A stretch of DNA of 64,000 bases from Planctomycetota bacterium (lineage in GTDB: Bacteria > Planctomycetota > UBA1135). Below are positions 27,212-36,733 of the stretch, piece after piece. Location of the stretch: positions 124,001-188,000 of the forward strand of contig QQUA01000017.1 of the NCBI GenBank assembly GCA_008501825.1, written 5' to 3'. The translations under genes and the position numbers were made by a program. Within the stretch, counting starts at the first letter, position 1; each line of letters begins with the position of its first letter. Below the pieces are notes generated by a model. The model was not told the DNA's origin. It ran no database searches and worked only from the letters and a program-made list of their open reading frames with translations.

Positions 27212-27595
27212 TCAGGTAGCGGTCGGATCGGCTTGGTGAACGCCGAACAAATTTCCTTCCGTGTCTTTGGCGTAAGCCACCCAACCGACCTTGGGAATCG
27301 GCATCTTCGGCACCACCACCATGCCGCCGGCCGATTCGATCTTGGCTACGGCGTCGTCGACCGAGTCGACGTCGACAGCACAGACGTAGGCGATCACCGC
27401 TTGGCCGTCGATAGGTCCCTGCCGCGGCATCAAACCTCCGTTGATCCCCGGTTCGTCGTCCGGCCCGGTGAGGATCATCCAATACGGCATCGGGCCGTCA
27501 TAAGGTTGAAAGGTCCAGCCGAAAACGTTCTGGTAGAAGGCGATTGCCCTTTCGGGCTGCTCAGCGTGAATTTCGAAGTGGACGACTCGGCTCAA
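27212..27595 (-). CDS. VOC-family (glyoxalase/bleomycin-resistance-like) protein
   Basis: A 127-aa cytoplasmic protein with the two beta-alpha-beta-beta-beta modules of the VOC fold. Motifs are VHFEIHAEQPERAIAFYQNVFGW, YWMILTG, VIAYVCAVDVDSVDDAVAKIESAGG and AYAKDTEGNLFGV, the last being the usual metal-ligand Glu region. Members are metal-dependent dioxygenases, isomerases or binding proteins, so the substrate is open. It is the first gene of a two-gene minus-strand unit with the sulfatase and is divergent from the thioredoxin-like gene at 27759. Confidence 0.8.
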   Translation of the reverse strand: MSRVVHFEIHAEQPERAIAFYQNVFGWTFQPYDGPMPYWMILTGPDDEPGINGGLMPRQGPIDGQAVIAYVCAVDVDSVDDAVAKIESAGGMVVVPKMPIPKVGWVAYAKDTEGNLFGVHQADPTAT

Positions 27596-27758
27596 GGGGA
27601 CCTCCGGCTCTCGGATTCGGGGAGGCAGAAGCTAGCAGCCGCGGCTCGATGGTGGGATACCGAAAAAGGGAATTCAGCTACACTGAGGGTTCGCCGCGCA
27701 AGGGGGAGATCGTGGCGGATTTCGTCTCACGCACACTCACCTCAACCGAAAACGCTCC

Positions 27759-28775
27759 ATGCGCACCCTCCTGACCTCCACCCTCCTGCTGGCCGCCATC
27801 AGCCCGGCTGTTGCGCAGGAAGACCATTCCAGTAAATGGTTTGCAGATTTTGACCAAGCGGCCGCGGCAGCCAAGGAAGCAGGCAAAGACCTTTTCGTGG
27901 ACTTCACCGGCTCCGATTGGTGCGGCTGGTGCATCAAACTTCACAAGGAAGTTTTCGATCACGATCCCTTCTACGCCCTAGAAAAGGATTTCGTGTTCGT
28001 CGCTCTGGATTACCCGCGTAGCGAAGAAGCCAAGGCCAAGGTCCCGAACCCGGACCGCAATCAGGAACTGGCGAAGAAGTACAAGATCCAGGGCTACCCC
28101 ACCATCCTGTTGATGACCGCCGAAGGGGAAGTCTTCGGGACCACCGGCTACCGAGAAGGTGGACCGGAGAAGTACGTCGAATTCGTCAAGGAGTTGACGG
28201 TATCCGGCAAGAAAGCCTTGGCCGACGTCGCCCAGTTGAAAGCGGAATTTGAAAAGGCCGAAGACAAGGCGCCCATCGTCCGCAAAGCCTGTGATCTGTT
28301 GGAAAACCTGGCCAGTGGCGCTCCCGGCGGAAGCATTTTGGCCGGCATCGCCCGCCAAGGCCTGACCTTGGATCCGGAAAACAAGTCGGGCTTGCAAATG
28401 GCCGCCCTTCGCGCCTTGCTCAAGTCGGGCCAAGGCGAAGAAACGGATTTAGCCGCCGCGGAAAAGCTGGATGCCAAGAACGCCGAAGGCTTGATGGAAT
28501 ACGTGATTCAAGCCGCCATGGGCAAGGTCCGGGATGAAACCAGTGCCAATGCCATGGTCGATCGCTTGCTGGCCTTCAAGAAATTGGAAAAGGTCCACGA
28601 CAAGGAAATGATCCAAGGTATGTGCGTCAACGCCGCCTACTGGTGCCACTCCGAAAAGATGTTGAATCGCCCTGAAGACGCCAAAGTCCTGGCCAAATGG
28701 GCCACGGAGTTAGGCGAAATCCATGAAAGGATGGCTCCCGTGATTGAGCAAATCCTCGGCGAAGACATTTCCTGA
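27759..28775 (+). CDS. Exported thioredoxin-family protein
   Basis: A 338-aa protein with a signal peptide of 20 residues (LLTSTLLLAAISPAVAQ). The thioredoxin-like domain at about 25-145 contains FTGSDWCGWCIKLHKEVF (Cys55 and Cys58, CGWC) and GYPTILLMTAEG with the cis-Pro. This is the Thioredoxin_7/DUF255-like subgroup that often serves in periplasmic disulfide chemistry. The C-terminal 190 residues are helical, Ala/Lys-rich and may be repeats. A terminator follows at 28795. Confidence 0.85.
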   Translation: MRTLLTSTLLLAAISPAVAQEDHSSKWFADFDQAAAAAKEAGKDLFVDFTGSDWCGWCIKLHKEVFDHDPFYALEKDFVFVALDYPRSEEAKAKVPNPDRNQELAKKYKIQGYPTILLMTAEGEVFGTTGYREGGPEKYVEFVKELTVSGKKALADVAQLKAEFEKAEDKAPIVRKACDLLENLASGAPGGSILAGIARQGLTLDPENKSGLQMAALRALLKSGQGEETDLAAAEKLDAKNAEGLMEYVIQAAMGKVRDETSANAMVDRLLAFKKLEKVHDKEMIQGMCVNAAYWCHSEKMLNRPEDAKVLAKWATELGEIHERMAPVIEQILGEDIS

Positions 28776-28794
28776 TTCCTCACCTCATCACTTC

Positions 28795-28823
28795 AGCCGC
28801 CGGCCTTGACTGCGCCGGCGGCT
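28795..28823 (+). terminator. Hairpin terminator after the thioredoxin gene
   Basis: A perfect 10-bp stem AGCCGCCGGC / GCCGGCGGCT with a 9-nt loop, followed on the plus strand by GCTTTCATTTC. It lies between convergent genes and acts on the plus strand by tail composition. Confidence 0.65.
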
Positions 28824-28835
28824 GCTTTCATTTCT

Positions 28836-29588
28836 TCATCGAGAGCTTGCGTTGGCAATCCTAGTTTTCAGCTCTTCCTTTCCCAATTCGACCAACAGTT
28901 TCTCTACGGCATGATGAGCGGCTAACAAAATTACGTTCAGGTCATCTCTTTTCCCTTTTTCTCCTCCGACTTCGGCGCCGCCTTCCCAACCGTCGGCCAT
29001 CATATTTACGCCTATCTTCTTCGACTTAACTGAAAACATACCGGTACTTGAGCTGATTTGGCGATAACGGTTTTTCTTAGGCAGGAATTCCTCAATTGCC
29101 AAACCAACTTCTGCAGAAATAGTAATCGGTTTATCTTCACCACTGATTTGGAATTCCTTCTCCTTCTTCAAATCAAATTTCGCGCCTCCGACCTGTTCAA
29201 CGATCAAACTAACTAACTTGCACGATAAACGAAGCGGCGCTGCCGGAGTTCCCGTTTCCTTGTCTCCATCTTCAGCAAATAAATAGAGGGCTCCCGTATG
29301 AGGAGCCAAACGCCGCAAACAACTTCCTAAGTACTCGGAGTATTCCGAGTTGGCTCCAAGGCCCTTCGGGTCTACAAATAAATCCGCATCAAATGGATTG
29401 ATTTCAACCGAGGAAACCTCGAAAGTCTCCACTCCATCTAATTTTTTTTGATATTTTTTGTCAGAAACCGCCTGATCGACACTTTCGGTCACCTCACTAG
29501 GATTTAGGATCTCCCAATCTGAAAGCCCGCTGCAACTGCTCGCAAAAATCAAGAAACTCGAAGTGATTAAGATTTTCGAAAGTTCCAC
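28836..29588 (-). CDS. Lipoprotein of unknown function
   Basis: A 250-aa protein with a GTG start at 29588 and a lipobox-like signal (LIFASSCSGLSD). I do not recognise a family. Conserved-looking parts are ADLFVDPKGLG, LRLSCKLVSLIVEQVGG and a C-terminal helix LAAHHAVEKLLVEL. The overall pattern, a lipoprotein with a mixed alpha-beta domain and a late helix, is loosely like GNA1162/LPP20-type outer-membrane lipoproteins, which is a guess. Base composition is clearly AT-richer than the neighbours, as is the 334-bp gap upstream, so the block may have a different origin. Confidence 0.55.
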   Translation of the reverse strand: MELSKILITSSFLIFASSCSGLSDWEILNPSEVTESVDQAVSDKKYQKKLDGVETFEVSSVEINPFDADLFVDPKGLGANSEYSEYLGSCLRRLAPHTGALYLFAEDGDKETGTPAAPLRLSCKLVSLIVEQVGGAKFDLKKEKEFQISGEDKPITISAEVGLAIEEFLPKKNRYRQISSSTGMFSVKSKKIGVNMMADGWEGGAEVGGEKGKRDDLNVILLAAHHAVEKLLVELGKEELKTRIANASSR

Positions 29589-29922
29589 CTTTGGTACCTA
29601 CTCTTTCTTGGCTCAGAAACTGGAGTAGCGTCAATCTCTCACAAAATTAACGCAATGGAAGGACGGCCTCCCTTCAATCAGTCCAAACGTTTCGTTCTCC
29701 ACCAGCCGCCATAAAAATATCTTCTTAACTCATAATCTGAGATTGGACAGGCAATTCGACCTGTTCCACTCCCAAAAAACTACAAATGGATATTATTGCC
29801 AGTTTGATTCAGTCGATATTCCGTGAAACAAAAAACGGGCGACTACCCCTCGAGGTCTCTGCAAGAGGCCGGGGAGAGAGGGGCAGCCGCCCTAAGGGAT
29901 CCTTTCCGATGGGAGGCCGTAC
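29589..29922. other. 334-bp intergenic stretch, AT-rich
   Basis: Between the lipoprotein gene (minus) and the subtilase gene (minus) nothing encodes a protein I can support. It contains the terminator at 29830-29892 for the subtilase and presumably the promoter of the lipoprotein gene near 29600-29700, but no clear -35/-10 pair stood out. No tRNA-like fold was seen. Confidence 0.5.
29830..29892 (-). terminator. Strong terminator behind the subtilase gene
   Basis: On the minus strand, a 15-bp stem (29892-29878 with 29851-29837, two G-U pairs) is followed by six T (29835-29830). The loop is 26 nt. It starts 30 bp after the subtilase stop codon. Confidence 0.85.
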
Positions 29923-31887
29923 CTAGTAGGCGGCCACCAAAGCGAAACCTTGCGGGCCGACCGGGACGTCGGCACCAATGATTTCGATGGTCCAATTTCC
30001 GGAAACCGGATTGGCCACGTTCACCGTTTCCAAGGTGTTGCGGGGATCGAACTTGGTCGGGTTGGCATTGGATTCACCGCCGGAAGTGCTCAGCAAATTG
30101 CCGTGGTAGACCGTGCCGTTCGGCGACACAACTCTCAAGTTCAAGTTGTTCACCACCGGAGCGGCGGCACCGGCGGCGCCAGGCTCGTCGGCAAAGGCGA
30201 GAGTGATGCGCAAATCGCTACCGCCTTGCACGTTCAAGGGAAAACTTTGAGTTTGTCCCTGACTGAGACCGCTGTTGTGCCGAACGTCCTGAACCCAAAG
30301 TTTGCGAGCATCGCCGGAAAAGAACATCGAGTTATCCAACAGGATCCGCCCCCAGCCTTCCCGGTAACTCGGGTAGCCGGATTCGGCGGTCATGTCGACG
30401 GCGCTGTTGGCCATCATCGCCCGCATCAGCGAACCGCTGGGAGTGAAGGCGTTGCCGGCATTGGCGGCGCCGCTCGGGTAGAAACCGTCCTCGAAGTACT
30501 GCTTCACCAAGGCGCAGGCGCCGGCAACCACCGGGCAAGCCATGGAAGTTCCGCACATGCTGCGAGTGCCGCAGGAAGCGGTCGAGGCGGAGAAGGTGGA
30601 GCAACCCGGGGCGTACACTTCCGGCTTCAAGCGGCCGTCCTGAGTCGGCCCGGCGCCGCCGGTGCCATGACGATCCTGGTTGCTGCGATCGGTAGCTCCC
30701 ACGGCCAGGCAAGATTTAGCGTTCTCCGGGTTCTTCAAACTTCCGCCGTTGGTTACGGCGAACAACACGACAGCTTCCTCCTGGTCGTGGCTGTAGGCAT
30801 CGATGCCGCGGCAGCGAGTGTCGTAATTGGTGGTCCAGTCATTCCCCCAGGAATTGGTGTGAATGCGGGCTCCCTTGCCGTAAGCCTCCAGCAAGGCCGA
30901 TTCCATTTGGCTCGCCGACGGCGTGTAGGAATGGTGAATCAAGAAAGCCAAAGGCGCCATCCCGATCCGGTAAATGCTGCCGTTGACCGGTTGACTGTTG
31001 CCCGCCGCCGAACCGGCGGTGTGGGTTCCATGAGAATCGCCGCCGCCGGAACTGCTCCACCACTTGATCTTTCGGTGAGCGGCACCGGGAGCCACGCCGG
31101 TCGGATCGTCGAAATAGCAGCTTGATTCTTGGATGCGGCCGTCCATGTGGCCGATCGCCACATTTTCTCCCAAGATGCCTTGCTGCCAGATTTTCAAGTC
31201 ATTGTTGCGATTGGTTTGAATGACCCAGCGGGACTTGTCGTTCCGCATCACCGTCGGGGCATCCTCTTCCAGCCAACGAATCGCCGGGTTTTGCGACAGA
31301 GACACCACCTGCTGCGGATCAATGCGAATCATCGCCTGTTGGTAGCGGCCGTTGGCGGTCACCTCGACGATTTCCAAATCGCGAGCCCGAAGGCCTTGCT
31401 CTTGCAACAGCGGATCCTGATCGGGCCAAAACTCGACAACGACCAGCAGGCGTCCTTCAGGATCGTCCTGGCCGCTTTGGTATTTGCCGAGGTTCGGGTC
31501 CACCTTGAAGTAAGGATGAACCGGCACAACGGCTTGGGCAGCTTCACGAACCGCGGCCAATGCGGAAGCCGGCAGTTTAGCTTCGAATGCGTTGTGGGGA
31601 ACGTAATCGAAAACTTGTCCGCCCAACTCTTCCACCTCGCCCCTCAACTGGTGATAGGTCTCGGGAGAAGCTTGGACGTAGAAATATCCGGCTTCGATGG
31701 CTTGTTCCGCATCGAGCTTTAAGGCCGCAGGAACGGCGGGAGCGGCTTTTTGGGTATCCCAACTGGCCGCTTTTAAAACCAGCCGGGTTGGTTCCGCCCG
31801 GCGATCGGTTTTGTCCAACGGAAGTAATGCCGGATCTTGGGGAACAGCCCAGGCGGCAAAACTAAGTGCGAGCAGGGTTAGGCTCAT
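29923..31887 (-). CDS. S8-family subtilisin-like serine protease, exported
   Basis: A 654-aa protein from the ATG at 31887 with a signal peptide (LTLLALSFAAWAVPQ). A long prodomain of about 215 residues precedes the catalytic domain. The triad is visible: Asp in VAIGHMDGRIQ, His in GDSHGTHTAGSAAGN and Ser in CGTSMACPVVAGACAL; the oxyanion Asn lies in ARIHTNSWGND. The C-terminal 130 residues resemble a proprotein-convertase-type P domain (LRITLAFADEP, NLRVVSPNGTVYHGN, SGNWTIEIIG). Such enzymes degrade external protein or mature surface proteins. It stands alone between a terminator and the LytTR regulator gene. Confidence 0.93.
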   Translation of the reverse strand: MSLTLLALSFAAWAVPQDPALLPLDKTDRRAEPTRLVLKAASWDTQKAAPAVPAALKLDAEQAIEAGYFYVQASPETYHQLRGEVEELGGQVFDYVPHNAFEAKLPASALAAVREAAQAVVPVHPYFKVDPNLGKYQSGQDDPEGRLLVVVEFWPDQDPLLQEQGLRARDLEIVEVTANGRYQQAMIRIDPQQVVSLSQNPAIRWLEEDAPTVMRNDKSRWVIQTNRNNDLKIWQQGILGENVAIGHMDGRIQESSCYFDDPTGVAPGAAHRKIKWWSSSGGGDSHGTHTAGSAAGNSQPVNGSIYRIGMAPLAFLIHHSYTPSASQMESALLEAYGKGARIHTNSWGNDWTTNYDTRCRGIDAYSHDQEEAVVLFAVTNGGSLKNPENAKSCLAVGATDRSNQDRHGTGGAGPTQDGRLKPEVYAPGCSTFSASTASCGTRSMCGTSMACPVVAGACALVKQYFEDGFYPSGAANAGNAFTPSGSLMRAMMANSAVDMTAESGYPSYREGWGRILLDNSMFFSGDARKLWVQDVRHNSGLSQGQTQSFPLNVQGGSDLRITLAFADEPGAAGAAAPVVNNLNLRVVSPNGTVYHGNLLSTSGGESNANPTKFDPRNTLETVNVANPVSGNWTIEIIGADVPVGPQGFALVAAY

Positions 31888-32073
31888 GAGATTGATTGGG
31901 GATGGTGTGGAACGTGGGGGGCTTTGAGGGATCGCCAGGATCCCTATCTCCCTAGGTGTATCCGCTAAATCCGGCCGGATTCAGGGCCTGGGGTTAAGCC
32001 GGGGATATCCGGGACCAAGCTGGCTGGAAGTGGGATAAAGCTGGAGCGGAAAGGGGCCGTTCGGTTTCGAAAT

Positions 32074-32850
32074 TCAATTCCCCGGCTCGAATTGCCGGAT
32101 CAACTCGTCTCGATAGGTTCGACCGAGAGGCAACTTAGTACCATCTTGCAAAGCCACATAAGCCTCAGATCCAGCCCCGCCTGGGTGAATTTCTCGCAAA
32201 AATTTCAAATTAACCAAAAAGGATCGGTGCACCCTTCCAAAGCCGATGCCATGCAATCGTTCGGTCATACCGGTCATGGTTTCCCGGATCAAATAGGTCT
32301 GATTTCCGCTGTGGAGTTTTAAATAATTGCCTGCGGCTTCGATCCACTGCAATTGTTCCGGTTCTAAAAGAAGAAGAGTGTCCACGCATTTGAACAACAA
32401 ACGGTCGCCGCCGGCGCCGTCCGCCCGCAAGTGCTTCATAAAATTACCCTGTGCCGGGTCTTCCCCGTTTCGGCGCTTTTCTTCCACCCGTCGAACGACC
32501 TTGTCCAAAGATCTTTGAAAACGCTCGGGATCGACCGGTTTCAGCAAATAATCCAGAGCGAAGTAATCGAAAGCGGTTAAGGCATGTTGATCGTAGGCGG
32601 TCACCATCACCGCCAATGGGGCTTGATCTCCCAAGGCTTCCAATACCTCAAAACCGTCCACTTCCGGCATGTGAATATCCAGAAAGACCACATCCGCGGC
32701 TTGCTTTTGTAAACAACGAATGGCCTGTTCTCCCCCCTCGCATTCGAACAGGATTTGGAATCGAGAATCGTGTTTCAAGCCTTCCCGAACGGCGGCGCGT
32801 CCAAGAGGTTCGTCATCGACGATGACGCAAGTAATCGGAGTCTGGTTCAT
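32074..32850 (-). CDS. LytTR-family response regulator
   Basis: A 258-aa regulator. Residues 5-125 are a receiver domain with IVDDEP acidic pocket, phospho-acceptor Asp in VVFLDIHMPEVDG near 57, and conserved Lys in LLKPVDPERF. Residues about 155-255 are a LytTR DNA-binding domain (WIEAAGNYLKLHSGNQTYLIRETM, GRVHRSFLVNLKFLREI). It follows the sensor kinase gene by 21 bp, so both form an operon. LytTR regulators bind paired direct repeats upstream of their targets; none could be assigned here by eye. Confidence 0.95.
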   Translation of the reverse strand: MNQTPITCVIVDDEPLGRAAVREGLKHDSRFQILFECEGGEQAIRCLQKQAADVVFLDIHMPEVDGFEVLEALGDQAPLAVMVTAYDQHALTAFDYFALDYLLKPVDPERFQRSLDKVVRRVEEKRRNGEDPAQGNFMKHLRADGAGGDRLLFKCVDTLLLLEPEQLQWIEAAGNYLKLHSGNQTYLIRETMTGMTERLHGIGFGRVHRSFLVNLKFLREIHPGGAGSEAYVALQDGTKLPLGRTYRDELIRQFEPGN

Positions 32851-32871
32851 TGGCTCATCAAGCTTCTTCCT

Positions 32872-34161
32872 TCAGGAATTGCTTCCTTCCCCATGGGGCT
32901 CTTCTCGATAAAAAGGAAGGCGAAGCCGGCAACGGACGCCACCCTCCTGGCGATTTTCAATTTCCAAAGTTCCCGCCTCGCCGTAAAGCTGCCGCAGGCG
33001 ACTGCGGGTATTGGACAGGCCGACACCGAATTCGGGTATGGACCCTTGGAAACCATTGCCATTGTCCAAAACTTCCAACTGAAGGATTTGCCGATCGACG
33101 CCGGCAACGCCGGCAAGGATGTGAATGGCACAAGGTCGCGCGGTTCGCTCCACTCCATGAACCACCGCGTTTTCCACAAGCGGCTGCAAACAACGGGCCG
33201 GGACCATGGAATCCAGCGGCGCTTCACTTTCCACCTTCACCTGCAAGCGGGACCCGAACCGAATCTCCTGAATCTGCAAATACAGCTTCACAAAGGCAAG
33301 CTCCTGGTCTAAGCGAACTTCCTGCCGATTCATGCTTTGCAAGGAAAGGCGCAATAAGTCAGCCAGCTTTTGCAGCATCTGCCTGGCCGCCTTCGGATCA
33401 ATGCCGATCAAAGTGCCGATGCCGTTCAGGGAATTGAACAGGAAATGGGGATTCAGTTGCATTTGCAATCCCCGCCACTGAGCTTTGGCCAATTCGGATT
33501 GCAATTCCAATTCCCGTGTTCGTCTGCGGCTATTGGTTCGAAAAGCCATCAAGCCTTGCAACAATCCGGTCATGGCCAGATAAATCATGAAATCGGAAGT
33601 CACCCCGGCCCAGCGAAAGAACTCCGCCATGCTGAGGTCCTCTTCTTCCAAGGGAATGATCTCGCCCTCTCCGACTTCCAAATCGTTTTCCGTGATATCT
33701 CCCAGGGCGCCTTCCGAGAAATCAGCTTCCGCCTCCGCAGGTCCGTCGGAACAAGGGCCTTCCGGGTGAGGCACCCAAGTCACCAGCACGAAACTCATCA
33801 GAAAAACCAAGCCAGCGAAAGAAACTGCGGCAACTAGGTGGGAGAAGAAAGGCAACCAAGGCTTGGCCCCGGCCCGAAACCGCATCCTCAAATTCATCCA
33901 GACCAAAGGGAAAGCCAAGATCCACCAAGGGGCCCAGGGCATCAGAGCGTGATACCAAAGCCAAGCCACGGAGAGGTCGGCATCGTTGTGAGCCCAAAAC
34001 TCCACCAGGGACAGGCAATCCATCATCCCCAACAGGACGAACACCAACAAGACTCCGAGACTCAGGGGCCAAAACGGCAAGACTGCCCCCGCGATCGGAG
34101 TCGGTAAGCCTGGCTCCGTGGCTAAATTCGGCAGAGTGGTGGTTGCGGATCGCGGTTGCAA
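32872..34161 (-). CDS. LytS/YehU-type sensor histidine kinase
   Basis: A 429-aa protein beginning at a TTG (34161) preceded by GAGG seven bases upstream; the next Met lies inside a TM helix, so TTG is the likely start. It has four predicted TM helices (LSLGVLLVFVLLGMMD, WWILAFPLVWMNL, LVAAVSFAGLVFLMSFVLV and FMIYLAMTGLLQGLMAF), with an acidic external loop between the third and fourth. The cytoplasmic part has the His_kinase signature LQMQLNPHFLFNSLNGIG (phospho-His), LEVLDNGNGF and GVGLSNTRSRLRQLYG. The partner is the LytTR regulator 21 bp downstream. The acidic loop, with six or more Glu in EGEIIPLEEEDL, might bind cations. Confidence 0.92.
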   Translation of the reverse strand: MQPRSATTTLPNLATEPGLPTPIAGAVLPFWPLSLGVLLVFVLLGMMDCLSLVEFWAHNDADLSVAWLWYHALMPWAPWWILAFPLVWMNLRMRFRAGAKPWLPFFSHLVAAVSFAGLVFLMSFVLVTWVPHPEGPCSDGPAEAEADFSEGALGDITENDLEVGEGEIIPLEEEDLSMAEFFRWAGVTSDFMIYLAMTGLLQGLMAFRTNSRRRTRELELQSELAKAQWRGLQMQLNPHFLFNSLNGIGTLIGIDPKAARQMLQKLADLLRLSLQSMNRQEVRLDQELAFVKLYLQIQEIRFGSRLQVKVESEAPLDSMVPARCLQPLVENAVVHGVERTARPCAIHILAGVAGVDRQILQLEVLDNGNGFQGSIPEFGVGLSNTRSRLRQLYGEAGTLEIENRQEGGVRCRLRLPFYREEPHGEGSNS

Positions 34162-34168
34162 ATCAGGA

Positions 34169-34172
34169 CCTC
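34169..34172 (-). promoter_or_regulatory. Shine-Dalgarno supporting a TTG start
   Basis: GAGG on the minus strand, 7 nt ahead of the TTG at 34161. It decides the start of the sensor kinase, for which no ATG is available upstream of the first TM helix. Confidence 0.6.
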
Positions 34173-34290
34173 AGGGAATCGCTAAGTCTATTCTCCCTTC
34201 ACAAGCGCCTTGAAAACGGTGGCCGGGGCGGAAAAAGGAATGGTTGGGATGAACGTCGCTCCCCTCGGGTTAAAGTCTGCCAAGGCTCGC

Positions 34291-35492
34291 TCAAAAATCC
34301 AATCGGCGGACACCGGCCGCCGGCCGGGTGCGAAAGGCCCGGGGGATTCGTCCGGTTTTCTTTTCATATCGCCTTTGCAATTCCTGTTGCACCGCGGCCG
34401 CCGCTCCACTTTGTACTAAATGGAGGGTGCAACCGCCAAAGCCACCACCGGTCATGCGACTCCCCCACACCCCCCGTGCCGGTCCGAGCTCCGCCGCATT
34501 GTCCACCAGGAAATCCAAGGCTTCGCAACTGACTTCGTAATCCCGACGGAGAGATTCGTGGCTTTCTAACAAGAGTTGCCCGAGGACGGCAAAGTCACGA
34601 TGACGCAGTTTCTCCGCCGCCGTTTGGGTCCGGCGGATTTCGCTGACCACGTGGCGGACCCGGGGAAGCAGTTCCGGCCTAAGCGGAAGGCTATTCAGAT
34701 CTTGCTCCGGTTGGTCGGCCAGCTCTCGCAACGAAGCCAAGCCCAGCCTCGAGGCGGCGGCCTGGCAGTCTTGCCGTCGCCGAGCGTATTCCCCCGAAGC
34801 CAGAGCATGCTGCACTCCGGTATCGACCACCAACAGTTCGGCGTTCTTGGTCAGACCCTCGCCGGCAGTCTCAGCCGAGGGTCCAAATGGAAGAAAGTCG
34901 GTTTTCTGAGAACGACAGTCCAAACGCAACACCTGGTCCGCCTAGCCAGGGTTACCGCGAACTGGTCCATGATCCCGCAGGGCACGCCGGCAAACTGATG
35001 CTCGGCCTGCTGGCAAAGCAGAGCCTTGGCTTTCGGCTCCAAAGATCGCTCCGTAACCGTCTCCAACAAGGTGGCCATCGCCACCTCCAAAGCCGCGCTG
35101 GAGCTAAGCCCCCCTCCCGTAGGGAGATCCGCCTCGACCCACAATTGAAGACCGGGTAAGGGCTGGCGAATCCTCTGTTGGAAAAGAACCGCCACCCCGG
35201 CCAGGTACCTGCCCCAAAATGGCTCGGATTGTGGCGAACAAAACGCCATGGCTGCATCCCAGCTCTGGTCCGCAGCGGCGCTGGCGGCCAGCAAGCGGCC
35301 CTCGGGCCCGGGACCGGCGGCCAGCACCACGTGCCGGTCCACTGCCGCGGGCAGCACCAAACCGCCGTTGTAGTCGACGTGTTCGCCGATCAAATTCACC
35401 CGGCCGGGTGCGGCGATCAGCCACTCGGCTTGGCTCCGATAACGCCGCCGGTAGCCCTGCAGGCCACGATCTGCCAGAGACGCCAAGGTCAT
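34291..35492 (-). pseudogene. galK: Galactokinase with a frameshift (galK)
   Basis: Two frames together give a complete GHMP-type galactokinase. The N-terminal frame (ATG 35492) carries APGRVNLIGEHVDYNGG, the galactokinase signature, PTGGGLSSSAALEVA (ATP loop) and GVPCGIMDQFAV. It then runs into a wrong frame after about 34947. The C-terminal frame starts with VLRLDCRSQKTDFLPF at 34932 and contains LLVVDTGVQHALASGEYARR and GSRMTGGGFGGCTLHLV, the third GHMP motif. Adding one base within the G-rich 34938-34943 region joins both frames as TLAR-ADQVLRLDC, giving about 400 aa, the normal size. Either the gene is inactive, or a base was lost in sequencing. The reaction would be galactose plus ATP to galactose-1-phosphate. 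Confidence 0.85.
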
Positions 35493-35577
35493 GGAGGTCA
35501 AGCTTCCCGCCAATCATTTCTCCTTGCAAGGAGCCAACAGAATTCGGCTCAGAAGCGGGCAGGGCTATCCTGCCGGC

Positions 35578-36723
35578 ATGAAGCGCGTACTCATCCTAGG
35601 AGGCGGCATGGTCGGCGCTGCCATGGCCATGGACCTGGCGGCGGAAGCCGATTTGGAGGTGACCGTGGCCGACCGCGACGCCGATCGCTTACAGACCTTG
35701 GCAGCCCGATTTGGAGTGGCCACGGTGCAGGCCGACCTTGGCGATCCTGACCGCTTGCGAAAGCTTGCCGGGCAGGCGGATGTGATCCTTGGCGCGTTGT
35801 CCTCGGTCATTGGCTTACAAAGCTTGCAAGCGGTATTGGAAGCGGGCCGCGACTACGTCGACATCAGCTTCATGCCGGAGGATCCGACCACCCTGCACGC
35901 TTTGGCCCAAGAACGCGGCGCCTGTGCCGTCGTCGATTGCGGAGTCGCACCCGGTCTCAGCAATATGCTGTGCGGCTTCGCGGCAGCTTCGATGCAACCC
36001 TGCGAAAAACTGCGCATTTTCGTCGGCGGATTGCCGGCCGAGCGAAGCTGGCCCTATGAATATAGGGCCGGTTTCGCGCCATCCGACGTGATTGAAGAAT
36101 ACGTTCGTCCCGCCCGCCAAGTGGAGAACGGAAAGGTCGTGGTTTATCCGGCCTTGTCCGGAGTGGAAAGGTTGGAATTTCCGGATCTGGGCACCCTCGA
36201 AGCCTTTCACACCGATGGCTTGCGCAGCTTGATTCAAAGCCTAGAGGTTCCGGACATGCAAGAAAAAACCATGAGATATCCGGGCCATGCCGCTTTGATG
36301 GAATCCTTCCGCGAAACCGGCTTGTTCAGTCCAAAGGAAATCCAATTGCCATCCGGAGATAAAGTCACTCCTTTGGAAATGACTTCGACTTTGATGTTTC
36401 CGAAGTGGGAATTTCAACCGGGAGAAGTGGACATCACCGTTTTGCGGGTCCAGGCGCAAGGCGTCTCTCAAGGACGGCAGATTCAATGGCAATGGGACCT
36501 TCACGACCGGATGGATCCGACCACCGGTTTTCGTTCCATGTCCCGAACCACCGCCTTTCCCGCCACCGCCATGGCCCGATTGCTATTGTCGAAAAAGTGG
36601 CACCGCCCCGGGGTTCATCCGCCCGAAATCCCGGCTCAAGAAACCGGCGTGATGGAGGAAATCTTGACGGCTTTGAAGGCCCGAGGAATTTCCATTCGCA
36701 AACAGGAGCAAACACTCGAATAA
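35578..36723 (+). CDS. Saccharopine dehydrogenase-like oxidoreductase
   Basis: From the ATG at 35578 the protein has 381 aa and starts directly with the dinucleotide-binding strand (RVLILGGGMVGAAMAMDLA). Further family marks are VTVADRDADRL, VQADLGDPDRLRKLAG, ADVILGALSSVIGLQ, YVDISFMPEDP and DCGVAPGLSNMLCG. The fold is that of saccharopine reductase and of carboxynorspermidine and related synthases; GVAPGLSN near 125 is typical. The substrate is uncertain, with lysine-related amines a candidate. The ANKH-like transporter gene starts 10 bp behind it, suggesting a shared transcript. Confidence 0.85.
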   Translation: MKRVLILGGGMVGAAMAMDLAAEADLEVTVADRDADRLQTLAARFGVATVQADLGDPDRLRKLAGQADVILGALSSVIGLQSLQAVLEAGRDYVDISFMPEDPTTLHALAQERGACAVVDCGVAPGLSNMLCGFAAASMQPCEKLRIFVGGLPAERSWPYEYRAGFAPSDVIEEYVRPARQVENGKVVVYPALSGVERLEFPDLGTLEAFHTDGLRSLIQSLEVPDMQEKTMRYPGHAALMESFRETGLFSPKEIQLPSGDKVTPLEMTSTLMFPKWEFQPGEVDITVLRVQAQGVSQGRQIQWQWDLHDRMDPTTGFRSMSRTTAFPATAMARLLLSKKWHRPGVHPPEIPAQETGVMEEILTALKARGISIRKQEQTLE

Positions 36724-36733
36724 CTTTCGGGGC

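Noticed and set aside
26129..27835. A 568-codon plus-strand ORF across the sulfatase, VOC and thioredoxin start regions
   Set aside because: It is antisense to well-identified genes, has no recognisable domain and crosses three gene boundaries; it is a by-product of codon bias on the other strand.
29589..29922. Possible small RNA in the gap upstream of the lipoprotein gene
   Set aside because: Apart from the subtilase terminator no fold or promoter pair was convincing.
29950..31125. A 391-codon plus-strand ORF opposite the subtilase
   Set aside because: Antisense of a gene with an intact catalytic triad; sequence is Ala/Gly/His/Arg-rich without a family.
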